The position numbers and the translations under genes were made by a program. From contig CAWIRC010000004.1 of the NCBI GenBank assembly GCA_963838495.1, positions 248,001 to 312,000 of the forward strand: a DNA stretch of 64,000 nucleotides. Reading direction: 5' to 3'. Positions 26,303 to 35,230 of the stretch are shown one piece after another. This stretch comes from JBEKIK01 sp963838495. GTDB taxonomy: Bacteria > Planctomycetota > Planctomycetia > Pirellulales > Thermoguttaceae. The first letter of the stretch is position 1; each line of letters begins with the position of its first letter. Under the pieces are notes generated by a model, which did not search any database, had not been told where the DNA came from, and saw only the letters and a list, made by a program, of their open reading frames with translations.

Positions 26303-27781
26303 ATGTTCGAAGCATTACAGGAAAGCATGAGTTCCGCACTGAGGGCCTTGCGCGGGAGAGGCTCGCTCAGTGCATCGAACATGCACGAAGGACTGAAACT
26401 GGTCGAGCGGGCGTTGCTCGAAGCCGACGTTAGCCTGTCGGTGGCCAAGGATTTCATAGATCGCGTGGGCGAACAAGCCGTGGGCGAGCGGGTGCTGAAA
26501 TCAATCGATCCTACCAAGCAACTCGTTTACATCGTTCACCAGGAACTTGTGAATTTGATGGGGCCAGTGGATCACACCCTGCACATGCGCGGCGACGTGA
26601 GCGTGCTTATGCTATGCGGGCTGCAAGGATCCGGCAAAACCACTACATGCGGCAAATTGGGCAGGCTGATAAAGCAGCGCGGCCGCCAACCCCTTCTAGT
26701 GGCTGCCGACTTACAGCGTCCGGCCGCAGTCGAGCAGTTGCAGGTTCTGGGCCAACAACTCGGGTTGCCGGTATATGCCGATCCTTCCGCCCCCAATCCG
26801 GTGGCCCTGTGTCAGGCGGCGGTGCGCCAGGCCAAGCAGATGGAAGCCAACGTGCTGATCCTGGACACGGCCGGCCGGTTGCACATCGACGAGGAGTTGA
26901 TGAACGAGCTTTCGCAGATCGACCGCCGCGTTGGGCCGGACCAGGTCTTTCTGGTGGTTGACGCCATGACCGGCCAGGACGCGGTCCACAGCGCCAAGGC
27001 CTTTAACGAGGCCCTGGAGCTGGACGGGGTGATCATGACCAAGCTCGACGGCGACGCCCGGGGCGGGGCGGCGTTGTCGGTCAAGGCCGTTACCGGCGTG
27101 CCCATCAAGTTCATCGGCACGGGCGAGCATCTCGACGCCTTGGAAGAATTCCATCCCGATCGCATGGCCGGCCGGATCCTGGGCATGGGCGACGTGGTAA
27201 CGCTGGTCGAACAGGCGCAACAAAAGATCGACCAGGAGGAAATGGCCAGGCAGGAAGCCCGGCTACGCAAAGGCCAATTCACCCTGGACGACTTCAAAAA
27301 CATGTTGGGGCAGACCAAAAAACTCGGTCCGATCAACAAGATAATGAGCATGATTCCCGGCATGGGCGGAATGGCCCAAATGATGGGCGACGTGGATGCC
27401 GAGGGCGACATGCGGCGTTTGGGGGGGATAATCGACTCCATGACCCCTGCCGAACGGGCCAATCCCTCGAAAATCATCGATCCCAGCCGACGACGACGCA
27501 TTGCCGCCGGGGCAGGAGTCGAGCCGCACCAGGTAAACGAACTGGTAAAGCAGTTCGATGCCATGGCCGACATGATGAAGCGGATGTCAACCATGGGCAT
27601 GCGCGATAAGATGAAGACCATGCAACAGCTTACCCAAGGCGGCATGCTCAATCCCGGGGCAAAGCTGGCAAAGGCGAAAATCGGCACCGGCAAGCGATTG
27701 ACCTCCCAGGAAAAGGCCAAATTGAAAAAAGAACGCGAACGGGAAGAAAGGCGTAAAAAACGCGAGGCGAGAAAAAAATAG
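26303..27781 (+). CDS. ffh: Signal recognition particle protein Ffh (SRP54)
   Basis: 492 residues: N domain (1-90), GTPase G domain with P-loop 'GLQGSGKTTTCGKL', 'DLQRPAAVEQL', 'LDTAGRLHIDEELM', 'TKLDGDARGGAAL', then 'FIGTGE' and 'DVVTLVEQA'. The methionine-rich M domain (from ~325, 'MIPGMGGMAQMM', 'MADMMKRMSTMGM') binds SRP RNA and signal sequences. The C-terminus carries an unusually long Lys/Arg tail. It targets ribosome-nascent chain complexes to the membrane. Head of the core block ffh-rpsP-trmD-rplS-yraN. The frame is intact. Confidence 0.97.
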   Translation: MFEALQESMSSALRALRGRGSLSASNMHEGLKLVERALLEADVSLSVAKDFIDRVGEQAVGERVLKSIDPTKQLVYIVHQELVNLMGPVDHTLHMRGDVSVLMLCGLQGSGKTTTCGKLGRLIKQRGRQPLLVAADLQRPAAVEQLQVLGQQLGLPVYADPSAPNPVALCQAAVRQAKQMEANVLILDTAGRLHIDEELMNELSQIDRRVGPDQVFLVVDAMTGQDAVHSAKAFNEALELDGVIMTKLDGDARGGAALSVKAVTGVPIKFIGTGEHLDALEEFHPDRMAGRILGMGDVVTLVEQAQQKIDQEEMARQEARLRKGQFTLDDFKNMLGQTKKLGPINKIMSMIPGMGGMAQMMGDVDAEGDMRRLGGIIDSMTPAERANPSKIIDPSRRRRIAAGAGVEPHQVNELVKQFDAMADMMKRMSTMGMRDKMKTMQQLTQGGMLNPGAKLAKAKIGTGKRLTSQEKAKLKKEREREERRKKREARKK

Positions 27782-27874
27782 ATAAAAAAAGTGGATAGTG
27801 GATAGTGGTTGGTGTGCAAGGGGCAGTGGGCAGTGGACAGTAGTCAGAATTAAATGAATAATATATAGTTTTGG

Positions 27875-27898
27875 CCCGGGGCTTGCTCCGGGGGTTTT
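27875..27898 (+). terminator. Possible terminator or leader hairpin between ffh and rpsP
   Basis: CCCGG/CCGGG stem with an 8-base loop followed by GG and TTTT. It lies 24 bp before the rpsP start and could end ffh transcripts or act in the rpsP leader. Short stem, so uncertain. Confidence 0.4.
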
Positions 27899-27921
27899 AT
27901 CGCATTTACGAGGAGATTAGA

Positions 27922-28352
27922 GTGGCTGTACGCATTCGGATGAAGCAGATGGGCGCAAGCATCGCCCTTACTATCGGATTTGTGCCATGGATATTCGCGC
28001 CCTGCGCGACGGTCGGGTGCTGGAACAACTGGGCACCTACGATCCCTTGATCCCGGATACCGACGCCCGGGCGATATTGAACAAAGAGCGGATCAAGTAT
28101 TGGCTGGGCGTGGGGGCAACCCCGTCGGGCAAGGTGAGGGTGCTAATTAAGAAATACGGTGAGTCCGGCACGCACCTGGCCGCCCAGCAGGCAGCCCTGG
28201 AGCGGTTGGCCCAAGAGCGGCGCCGCCCGGAGCCGCCGCCCATGCCCAGGGCCCCGAAACCGAAGAAAGCGGAAGCCGAGGCTCAACCCTCGCGTCGCTC
28301 CGATGCCGAAGAAATTCGCGCTGAAGCCGCCGCAGCGGAAGACAATGAATAA
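27922..28352 (+). CDS. rpsP: 30S ribosomal protein S16 with C-terminal extension, one frameshift
   Basis: A GTG start at 27922 with GAGGAG eight bases upstream reads 'VAVRIRMKQMG'. One base is then missing at about 27954 (GGGCGCAAG for GGGCCGCAAG), and the frame resumes as 'RKHRPYYRICAMDIRALRDGRVLEQLGTYDP' and 'ERIKYWLGVGATPS', the body of S16. The downstream frame is open from ATG 27987. S16 is essential for 30S assembly, so this break is very probably a sequence error. The last ~60 residues are a charged Pro/Ala/Lys/Glu extension beyond the usual ~80-90. trmD starts 3 bp after the stop; no rimM lies between. Confidence 0.92.
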
Positions 28353-28354
28353 CC

Positions 28355-29038
28355 ATGCGTTTTGACGTCTTGACCTTGTTTCCGGAAATTTTTCCAGGCT
28401 ATTTGGGTCAAAGTTTGTTGAACAAGGCCATACAGGCGGGTTTGGTGGATGTGCACTTGCACAACATCCGCGATTGGTCCAAAGGAAAACACAACACCGT
28501 GGACGATCGGCCCTTCGGGGGCGGGCCGGGCATGGTAATGAAGGTCGAGCCGGTGGTGGAATGCGTGGAAGCCGTGCAGGCCATGGCCGGCCAGCCGGGG
28601 CGCCTGGTCATGCTCACGCCGCAAGGGCGGCGTCTGGATCAGCCGGCCGTGGAACGCCTGGCCCGCGAGGAGCGGATTTTATTGTTGTGCGGGCGGTACG
28701 AAGGTTTTGACGAACGAATAAGGACCATTTTAAAACCGGAGGAGATATCCATCGGCGACTACGTGCTTAACGGCGGAGAGGTCGCCGCCATGGTGATTAT
28801 AGACGCGATAATCCGACTGGTGCCCGGCGTGCTGGGCGACGAAGACAGCACTGCCAGCGATTCGTTTTCGGGCCAAAGGCGGTGGCTGGAGTGCGCCGAA
28901 TACACTCGGCCCCGGGAATATCGCGGACTTGCGGCGCCCGAAGTGTTGATAAGCGGTAATCACGAGGAAATCGCCCGCTGGCGCGAAGAAAACAGCCGGA
29001 TGAGGACACAAGAACGCAGGGAAGATTTATTGACATAA
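28355..29038 (+). CDS. trmD: tRNA (guanine(37)-N1)-methyltransferase TrmD
   Basis: 227 residues. It starts 'RFDVLTLFPEIFPGYL', with 'VDDRPFGGGPGMVM', 'LLCGRYEGFDERI' and 'SIGDYVLNGGEVAAMVIIDA' forming the SPOUT trefoil-knot AdoMet site, and 'DEDSTASDSFS' the mobile loop with the catalytic Asp. It makes m1G37 in tRNAs reading CNN and prevents +1 frameshifting. It starts 3 bp after rpsP, so co-translated with it. Confidence 0.96.
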   Translation: MRFDVLTLFPEIFPGYLGQSLLNKAIQAGLVDVHLHNIRDWSKGKHNTVDDRPFGGGPGMVMKVEPVVECVEAVQAMAGQPGRLVMLTPQGRRLDQPAVERLAREERILLLCGRYEGFDERIRTILKPEEISIGDYVLNGGEVAAMVIIDAIIRLVPGVLGDEDSTASDSFSGQRRWLECAEYTRPREYRGLAAPEVLISGNHEEIARWREENSRMRTQERREDLLT

Positions 29039-29162
29039 AGTCGCGGCGGGCACCGATCATAGTATGGTCGGATGCTCGGTCGCGCATTAAACTATAAGAA
29101 TTGATTTAAACGGCGACGCACAGCCGCTGTCGATCGCCGGAGCGATATCGAAAGGAACTAAA

Positions 29163-29534
29163 ATGAGCGAAAAGATTCTATCACTGGTCGAAAAAGGCAG
29201 CCTCAAGGAAGAAAAGTTCGATTTCGACATCGGCGACACGGTTGACGTACACTGCCGCATCCTGGAGGGCGACAAGGAACGGATTCAAATCTTCTCCGGC
29301 ACGGTGATCGCCCGCAGCGGCTCCGGCTCAAGGGAAATGTTCACCGTAAGACGGATCGTGCAGGGCGAAGGCGTGGAACGCAAGTTCCCCTTGCACTCGC
29401 CGCGGATCGCCAAGATCGAGGTGAAACGCTCCGGCGTTGTCCGCCGGGCAAAGCTTTATTACTTGCGGGAGCGGAGCGGCAAGAGCGTCCGGCTCCGCGA
29501 ACGCCGCGGAGAGGCCGAAAAAAGCGAAGAATAA
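29163..29534 (+). CDS. rplS: 50S ribosomal protein L19
   Basis: 123 residues. 'FDIGDTVDVHCRILEGDKERIQIFSGTVIA', 'FTVRRIVQGEGVERKFPLHSPRI' and 'RRAKLYYLRERSGKS' are standard L19 sequence. L19 sits at the 30S-50S interface. A GGAAC-type site precedes the ATG. It lies 124 bp after trmD, in the canonical order. Confidence 0.96.
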   Translation: MSEKILSLVEKGSLKEEKFDFDIGDTVDVHCRILEGDKERIQIFSGTVIARSGSGSREMFTVRRIVQGEGVERKFPLHSPRIAKIEVKRSGVVRRAKLYYLRERSGKSVRLRERRGEAEKSEE

Positions 29535-29707
29535 CGTCTTTTCAACGCGGAGACACAGAGAGCGACTAAGGATGAGGGATGAAGGATTAGGGATGAATGA
29601 GGAAAATCCGCAAAATTAGGTGCAATAAAACTGATAGCTGATTGCTGAAAGCTTTCTCCGTGTCCTCCGTGCCTCCGTGTTGATGATTTTTTTGAAGGAA
29701 ATGTATC

Positions 29708-30133
29708 GTGCGGGAATTAATTTCTGCATGGTTTCGACGAGCATTTCCCAAACGAACCTTGGGGCAGCGGGGCGAGGCAGCGGCGGCCAAATATCTGCGA
29801 AAACACGGCTATAAAATCATCGCCCTGGGCGACCGCCTGAAACGCCGCGACGAATTGGATATCGTCGCCTATCGGGGCAAGACGATCGTTTTCGCCGAGG
29901 TCAAAACCCGCGCATCCGCGGACGCCGGCCATCCGGCCGAGGCCGTGGACGCGGCCAAGCAGCGCAGGCTCACAAAGCTGGCGGTCACATTTCTCAAGCG
30001 GCACCACTTGCTGGATTATTCCGCCCGCTTCGACGTCATCGCCATCACATGGCCCGACGGCCAAAAGAAACCCCAAATCGAGCACATCGAAAACGCCTTC
30101 GAAGCCGCGGGAGAGTGGGAATTTTATTCGTGA
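29708..30133 (+). CDS. yraN: YraN/UPF0102 family endonuclease-like protein
   Basis: 141 residues from a GTG start preceded by GAAGGA. 'GQRGEAAAAKYLRKHGY', 'DELDIVAYRGKTIVFAEVKTR' (the D...ExK core of the restriction-endonuclease-like fold) and 'RRLTKLAVTFL' define UPF0102. In this family it lies after rplS (often with rnhB, absent here). Its cellular role is unproven; a nuclease linked to DNA processing is proposed for the fold. The preceding gap (29535-29707) holds 'cggagacacagagag' / 'ctccgtgtcctccgtgcc' dispersed inverted repeats. Confidence 0.9.
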   Translation: MRELISAWFRRAFPKRTLGQRGEAAAAKYLRKHGYKIIALGDRLKRRDELDIVAYRGKTIVFAEVKTRASADAGHPAEAVDAAKQRRLTKLAVTFLKRHHLLDYSARFDVIAITWPDGQKKPQIEHIENAFEAAGEWEFYS

Positions 30134-30226
30134 GGCTGTAGGCTTTAGGCTAGAGGCTGTAGGAAATACAGCAGAATGAAACCGCTTACGGCTTAGTGCG
30201 CATAATGAACATGCGATTGGAAAATC

Positions 30227-30769
30227 CTACTTTGCTCTAAGTTTTTCCAACTCAGCGGCAAAGGCTTTATAGGCGACGGAGTCAAAAAGCATAAAACGCA
30301 CTAATTCCGGTCTTCCGTGTTCTTTAAGAAAATCGATGGCCGTGGAAATGGCCGTATGCGCGGCCTGGTCGATGGGGTAGCGGTAGGCGCCGGTGCTTAG
30401 GGCGGGAAAGGCGATGCTGCGGCAGTCGTGTTCCACGGCCAGTTCCAGGCAGCGGCGATGCGCCGAGCCCAGCAGTTCGCTCTCGCCGCGCCCGCCGCCG
30501 GACCACACCGGGCCAACGGCATGGATCACGTACTTGGCCGGAAGATTGCCCGCCGTGGATATGACAGCCGAGCCGGTGGGGCAGCCTTGGGGGTATCGCT
30601 TATCGGTTTCGGCCATGATAGTGGGACCACCGCGGCGATGGATCGCGCCGTCCACGCCGCCACCGCCTGCAAGACGGCTGTTGGCCGCGTTGACAATGGC
30701 GTCCACCTCTTGAAGTGTGATGTCGCCCTGCTTAAGTTCCAGGATTGTTTTGCCGATTTCCACGTGCAT
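30227..30769 (-). CDS. Macrodomain protein (ADP-ribose-binding, MacroD/YmdB type)
   Basis: 180 residues, a single macrodomain: 'GDITLQEVDAIVNAANSRLAGGGGVDGAIHRRGG' (the NAAN and GGG-V-D-GAIH loop binding ADP-ribose), 'CPTGSAVISTAGNLPAKYVIHAVGPVW' and 'SIAFPALSTGAYRYPI'. These are the features of O-acetyl-ADP-ribose deacetylases and mono-ADP-ribosylhydrolases of the MacroD class. Cytoplasmic. No ADP-ribosyltransferase adjoins. Confidence 0.92.
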   Translation of the reverse strand: MHVEIGKTILELKQGDITLQEVDAIVNAANSRLAGGGGVDGAIHRRGGPTIMAETDKRYPQGCPTGSAVISTAGNLPAKYVIHAVGPVWSGGGRGESELLGSAHRRCLELAVEHDCRSIAFPALSTGAYRYPIDQAAHTAISTAIDFLKEHGRPELVRFMLFDSVAYKAFAAELEKLRAK

Positions 30770-30931
30770 AGTGATCTCGTTATCATTTATCAGTAATCAG
30801 TTTTCAGTTCATAGTCATACAATTATGAGATATTGTAACTATCGATGGACCACTAGTCACCGATGGGCAGCGCGAAACCGCAAGCGGTTTTAGTTTCTTA
30901 CTAGACTGATGCGGCATAAAGATTCAACCAA

Positions 30932-30980
30932 AGCCCCCGGTGTGTTCACCGGGGGCTAAATATGACCGGGGGCTAAATAT
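30932..30980. repeat. Dispersed palindrome, AGCCCCCGGTG arms, copy 3 with a duplicated right arm
   Basis: Perfect 11-bp arms (30932-30957) around TGTT, followed by CTAAATATGA. The right arm plus tail ('ccgggggctaaatatg') is repeated once more at 30966-30981, a slippage duplication. Confidence 0.8.
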
Positions 30981-31030
30981 GATTGGATAAATTTTTCAAA
31001 TCCCTTATCGCAATGATTGAATTCATCGGA

Positions 31031-31684
31031 TTATTGTTTTTCGGGCCAAATTCTATCGGGCAGGACGAAACGCAACACGGGTTTTAGGGCCTTTGGCGGG
31101 CTGGGCAGGGGAAATTTCGACCCCATGATCCAGGCCAGGGCAATGTAAGTGATCGCCAGCCCCAGTATGCCGCCGAAAATGATTTCCAGGAAGATTCGCA
31201 GTTCGCTTTTTGTTTTACGCTGCGGTCGGTTCGCCGCGGACTGCGATTCCGCTGAATTAGGGGATTTCTCCCCGGTTTTTTGCGTGTGTTTGGCAATCAG
31301 ATTGTACACTTCCTCATCGAGCGGGCTGTCCGAGGTTTCGGCGGTTTCTTCGCTTGCGTCTGCGGCAAAACTTGAATGCGAGCCTTCTTCGCCCTCTTCC
31401 GCCGTGGCGTGCTGCATTAAAAAAGAAGGTATTATCGGAGGCGGGACAATGTTCGTCTCTTCAGTGGCGGTTCTGGGAAGGGCCATTTTTGGAGGAACCG
31501 TTTCGGGCGGCATTTCCTGATGACCCGTCTCCACAGGCGTCAGTTCCGGAGGGATTAGGTCCATGGCCGCGCCAAGTGGATATTCGGCGCCGCATAAGGG
31601 GCAACGAACCAGGGTAGCAGCGTCCAAATCCGGAGGAACTGCCACCATCTGCGAGCAGCGCGGGCACGTGGAGATTGTGGGCAT
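31031..31684 (-). CDS. Zinc-ribbon protein with C-terminal membrane anchor
   Basis: 217 residues. An N-terminal zinc ribbon 'STCPRCSQMVAVP' and 'VRCPLCGAEYPLG' supplies four Cys. A long acidic, Ser/Glu-rich disordered linker (about 40-155) follows, then one membrane helix (about 168-190, 'IIFGGILGLAITYIALAWIMG'). This layout recurs in planctomycetes; the function is unknown. The ATG is preceded by GAGGAACCTCC. Confidence 0.7.
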   Translation of the reverse strand: MPTISTCPRCSQMVAVPPDLDAATLVRCPLCGAEYPLGAAMDLIPPELTPVETGHQEMPPETVPPKMALPRTATEETNIVPPPIIPSFLMQHATAEEGEEGSHSSFAADASEETAETSDSPLDEEVYNLIAKHTQKTGEKSPNSAESQSAANRPQRKTKSELRIFLEIIFGGILGLAITYIALAWIMGSKFPLPSPPKALKPVLRFVLPDRIWPEKQ

Positions 31685-31768
31685 GGAGGTTCCTCGATTT
31701 TCAGCATGACATCACATCCGCTCTAACTGGCAATTATACCTTGCGGTATCGACTTGATGAGCGTGAAA

Positions 31769-33292
31769 TTACAAATTAATGCCGTAGAGTGTATAGAATT
31801 TCTCCTGCAAATGGCTCATGAGCGGTTCGTGCATAAGCGGCCTGCCGGTTATGCGCTGGACCAGTTCGGCGGCTGTGTGGCGATGTCCTTGGCTGTGGAT
31901 CTTTTCCCGCAGCCATTGGCGCAGGGGCTGAAAATCGCCGCGTCGGAACATGGCATCCAAGTCGCAAAGTTCGCTCTTGGCCTGGGCGAAAAATTGCGCG
32001 GCATAGAGATTGCCCAGGGCATAGGTGGGAAAATAGCCGATAAGTCCCCTGCTCCAGTGCACGTCCTGCAACACGCCCTGGGCGTCATCGGGCGGGCTGA
32101 GGCCCAGGTATTTTTGATATTTTTCGTTCCATGCACCGGGCAGATCGGCCACTCGAAGATCGCCTTTGATCAGGGCAAGTTCCAACTCGAAACGGATCAG
32201 GATGTGGAGGTTGTAGGTTACTTCATCGGCCTCCACGCGGATCAAAGACGGACATACTTCGTTTATGGCAAAATAAAACTCGTCGAGTGAAACAAATTCC
32301 AATGCCAGGGGAAATAGCGACTTGGCCTTGGGGAAAAAATACTCCCAAAACGCCCGGCTCCGTCCGACCAGGTTTTCCCACAGCCGCGATTGCGATTCGT
32401 GGATCCCCAGCGAAACCGTTTCGCCCAGGGGCAGGCCGTAGTGTTCCGCCGTCAGGCCCTGCTCGTACAGGCCATGGCCGGCCTCGTGCATGACGGCGAA
32501 GAAAGCCGCGTTGAAAAAACCGCCGTCGTAGCGCGTGGTGATGCGGCAATCGTGCGGGCCAAGACCGGTGGTGAACGGGTGCACCGACAAGTCCAACCGG
32601 CCGCGGTTGAAATCGTAACCGATCGACTCGGCGGCCTGCCGGGCGAAGGTTTTTTGCGTTTCCACGGGAAAATCCCGCTTAAGAATGTCCGTGCGCGGAA
32701 GCCGCGTGCTGAGTTGAATCGAAGTCGCCATGGGCACCAACTCGTCGCGCAGGCCGGCAAGCACGCGGGCGACGTCGGCCGTCAGGGTGTCGGGCTCGTA
32801 TTCGTCCAAAAGAGCATCGTAAGGATGGGCTTCATAACCCAAGGCTTCGGCCTGCTGGCGTTTCAAGGCAATCATTTTCTCCAAATACGGCCGGAACATG
32901 GCGAAATCGCTTTTTGCACGGGCCTCCTGCCAGGCCAGTTGGCCAAGAACCGCGGTCCGCGTCAATTCTTCGACGAGCGATTGGGGAAGCCGGACTTTTT
33001 TATCGCGTTGCCGTTTCAGGCGGCTAATATTAATGGCCGCATCGGCGGTTTCATCGGCCGCCAAAGGGCCGGCCGCCAGGGCTTCCAGCCAATCGCCGAA
33101 CTGTTTTTCGATCCAGCGTTGATGAATGAGGCCGACCAGGTAAGTAATCTGCTCGGCTCGATATTCGCCCGCCGACGCCGGCAGATTGACGTGCTCGTCC
33201 CAGCCCAGGGCCGACTCGATGGAGGCGATCAAGGCCGTTTGCCGGGCGTAATTGCAAACCTGCTCGTAAATTTGTTCCATGTCGCTGGCCAT
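31769..33292 (-). CDS. Carboxypeptidase Taq family (M32) metallopeptidase
   Basis: 507 residues, the usual length. Zinc motif 'VMHEAGHGLYEQGL' (HExxH near residue 268) and the downstream 'HESQSRLWENLVGRS' glutamate motif of family M32 are present, as is 'GLGPHDCRITTRYD'. It removes C-terminal residues from peptides in the cytoplasm. Start ATG 33292 with GGAG eleven bases upstream. The frame is intact, and no neighbour suggests a specific pathway. Confidence 0.93.
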   Translation of the reverse strand: MASDMEQIYEQVCNYARQTALIASIESALGWDEHVNLPASAGEYRAEQITYLVGLIHQRWIEKQFGDWLEALAAGPLAADETADAAINISRLKRQRDKKVRLPQSLVEELTRTAVLGQLAWQEARAKSDFAMFRPYLEKMIALKRQQAEALGYEAHPYDALLDEYEPDTLTADVARVLAGLRDELVPMATSIQLSTRLPRTDILKRDFPVETQKTFARQAAESIGYDFNRGRLDLSVHPFTTGLGPHDCRITTRYDGGFFNAAFFAVMHEAGHGLYEQGLTAEHYGLPLGETVSLGIHESQSRLWENLVGRSRAFWEYFFPKAKSLFPLALEFVSLDEFYFAINEVCPSLIRVEADEVTYNLHILIRFELELALIKGDLRVADLPGAWNEKYQKYLGLSPPDDAQGVLQDVHWSRGLIGYFPTYALGNLYAAQFFAQAKSELCDLDAMFRRGDFQPLRQWLREKIHSQGHRHTAAELVQRITGRPLMHEPLMSHLQEKFYTLYGINL

Positions 33293-33435
33293 GATCTTTA
33301 ACTCCGTTGAAAACGAAAATGTCTATACGCAGGGACAGTAGTTTAATCCCTACACCCACACGGCGTCGAGAGCGGGGAGATACATTTGAATAAGGCTAAG
33401 ATGGAGTAGCAGCGCAGCAACGATCGGTATATCGC

Positions 33436-33678
33436 TTATTGCGAGCCGCAATCGGCTTCGATTTGCCGGGCTTTATTGCTGAAGGTCCAGAACTCAGATT
33501 CTCTTGCCGGCGGCCGTGCCTTTCGAATGGACGAGGAAAGCGAATCGTCCTGCCAACCGTCGCCGCGAAGATTCCAACTCGCACAACCCGAAGAACCCAG
33601 GCAAAACATTGCAGCCATAATTCCGCCCAGGCATGCAAGCCGGCACCTGCGGCCATAATCGTTAATGGTTCGGAACAT
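33436..33678 (-). CDS. Small predicted lipoprotein
   Basis: 80 residues. A signal sequence ending in 'LGSSGCAS' places a lipobox Cys near residue 32. The mature part of ~48 residues is polar and ends 'EFWTFSNKARQIEADCGSQ', a phrase I recall from short planctomycete lipoproteins. A shorter start at an internal Met in 'GGIMAAMFCLG' is also possible. No ribosome-binding site is evident for either. A longer frame to 33755 adds unsupported sequence. Confidence 0.5.
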   Translation of the reverse strand: MFRTINDYGRRCRLACLGGIMAAMFCLGSSGCASWNLRGDGWQDDSLSSSIRKARPPARESEFWTFSNKARQIEADCGSQ

Positions 33679-33908
33679 GACAGAATATAATTAAAGAGAA
33701 GTATCTGGAAAAGAGGCGGGATTTTCACAAAAATCCCAGCCCGTGTCCAGTCCAATTACGATTGTTACAATAGATTATAATGATCCCGGTTGCACTCAAC
33801 CTTTTTCCGTAAGATCCCATTTGTCCAACCCCTGTAACTTATTTATTTTCAATGGGTTATATTTTTCCATCGTTCATCATTTTCAACCTTTAACGGAGTC
33901 TTTGTTCC

Positions 33909-34610
33909 ATGTCAGACGTCGAATTGGACGTTTTGGTAGTCGCCCCCCATCCGGATGATGCGGAACTTGGAATGGGCGGCGCCATACTCAAGATGAAATC
34001 TGAAGGGCTTCGCCTTGGGGTTTTGGATTTGACCTCGGGCGAGCCCACGCCTTTTGGAACTGCCGAAATCCGAGTCCGCGAAACCCAAGCCGCCACTGAG
34101 ATCTTGTTGTTGGATTGGCGGGAAAATTTGGGGCTTCCGAATCGTAGCTTGGAGGCCACGATCCCGGCCCGGGCAAAACTGGCCGGCGTGTTCCGCGAGA
34201 CACGGCCGCGATGGATCTTCGCCCCATATTGGATCGATGCCCACCCGGACCACGTTGCAGCCACGCAGCTTGTCGAGGCCGCCCGATTCTGGTCGAAATT
34301 GACCAAGACCGACCTGCCTGGCCAACCGCATTATCCAGAGCGGATTTTCTATTACTACTGCTTCCACCTGCGATTGATCCCGCAACCCGCTTTCGTGCTC
34401 GATATCAGCGATTTTTGGGAGCGGAAGCTGGCGGCCATCAGTTGCTATCGCAGCCAGTTCATCGAAGGCCGGCCCCAAGAATCGCCCACCTTCCTGGACC
34501 AACTCCGCGACCAGGCGGCGGTTTGGGGCTGGTCGATCGGTGCAAAATTCGGCGAAGCCTTTGCCAGCCGCGAACCGCTTGGATTGGAAACCATGAAAGG
34601 AGTAATGTAA
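33909..34610 (+). CDS. bshB1: Bacillithiol biosynthesis deacetylase BshB1-like (PIG-L/LmbE family)
   Basis: 233 residues. 'VVAPHPDDAELGMGGAI' is the zinc-binding HPDD motif, 'DAHPDHVAATQL' supplies the third ligand, and 'LTSGEPTPFGT' and 'NLGLPNRSLE' match the BshB1 subfamily. BshB1 deacetylates GlcNAc-malate in bacillithiol synthesis. No bshA or bshC is in the window, so the pathway assignment rests on subfamily resemblance; other N-acetylglucosamine deacetylases are possible. Confidence 0.8.
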   Translation: MSDVELDVLVVAPHPDDAELGMGGAILKMKSEGLRLGVLDLTSGEPTPFGTAEIRVRETQAATEILLLDWRENLGLPNRSLEATIPARAKLAGVFRETRPRWIFAPYWIDAHPDHVAATQLVEAARFWSKLTKTDLPGQPHYPERIFYYYCFHLRLIPQPAFVLDISDFWERKLAAISCYRSQFIEGRPQESPTFLDQLRDQAAVWGWSIGAKFGEAFASREPLGLETMKGVM

Positions 34611-34629
34611 AGGAAGAGGGATGAATTGT

Positions 34630-34730
34630 CTTAGCTATCAGCTTTCAGCCCCCAGCGGTCAGCCACGATATATTTTCAAACTGATAACAGATATCTGAAG
34701 GCTGACGACTGAGTGCTGACAGCTTCGAAA
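34630..34730. repeat. Degenerate CAGCTNTCAG-type short repeat, copy 3
   Basis: Units 'agctatcagctttcagcc', 'ctgataacagatatctgaag' and 'gctgacgactgagtgctgac' fill the space between the bshB1-like and trmL-like genes. Confidence 0.65.
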
Positions 34731-34759
34731 CAATCAAAAACCGAGAATCATCTGCCAAA

Positions 34760-35212
34760 TTGTTAAACATAGTCCTTTTCGAGCCCGAAATTCACCATAA
34801 CGCCGGCAACGTGGGGCGGACCTGCGTGGCCTTGGAGGCCAAGCTCTGGCTGGTCAGACCGCTGGGGTTTCGGCTCGACGATCGGCATTTGCATCGGGCG
34901 GGCTTGGATTATTGGGAACATCTCGATTACAAGGTGGTCAACGATTGGGCGGCGCTGGTTCGGCAATTTTCCCAATTCCGTCCGTGGCTTTTCACAAAAA
35001 CTGCCGAGACAATTTATACCAAGGTCCGCTACAGCGACGGCGACGTGTTGGTCTTTGGCAGTGAGACGCGGGGCCTGCCGCCAGCTATTCTGGCCGAAAA
35101 TGCGGATCGCTGCCTGCGAATTCCCATACACGGGCACGTGCGCAGTTTAAATCTGGCCGTGAGCGTGGGAGTGGCGGCCTACGAAGCCATGCGGCAAATA
35201 TGGGGCTTGTAA
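34760..35212 (+). CDS. trmL: tRNA (cytidine(34)-2'-O)-methyltransferase, TrmL-like SPOUT protein
   Basis: 150 residues read from a TTG at 34760. 'VLFEPEIHHNAGNVGRTC' (SPOUT motif 1), 'LVFGSETRGLPPAIL' (motif 2) and 'LRIPIHGHVRSLNLAVSVGVAAYEA' (motif 3, AdoMet knot) are as in TrmL/YibK. It methylates the wobble ribose of tRNA-Leu species. The start is uncertain because the upstream DNA is repeat; the domain begins right at this codon. Confidence 0.88.
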   Translation: MLNIVLFEPEIHHNAGNVGRTCVALEAKLWLVRPLGFRLDDRHLHRAGLDYWEHLDYKVVNDWAALVRQFSQFRPWLFTKTAETIYTKVRYSDGDVLVFGSETRGLPPAILAENADRCLRIPIHGHVRSLNLAVSVGVAAYEAMRQIWGL

Positions 35213-35230
35213 GAAATTTGTGTCAGTTGG

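Noticed and set aside
26152..26433. 93-codon frame upstream of ffh
   Set aside because: It overlaps the start of ffh in another frame, has no ribosome-binding site and no family resemblance.
33396..33755. 119-residue minus-strand frame around the small lipoprotein
   Set aside because: It reads a different frame from the lipobox-containing 80-residue frame and has no recognisable features.
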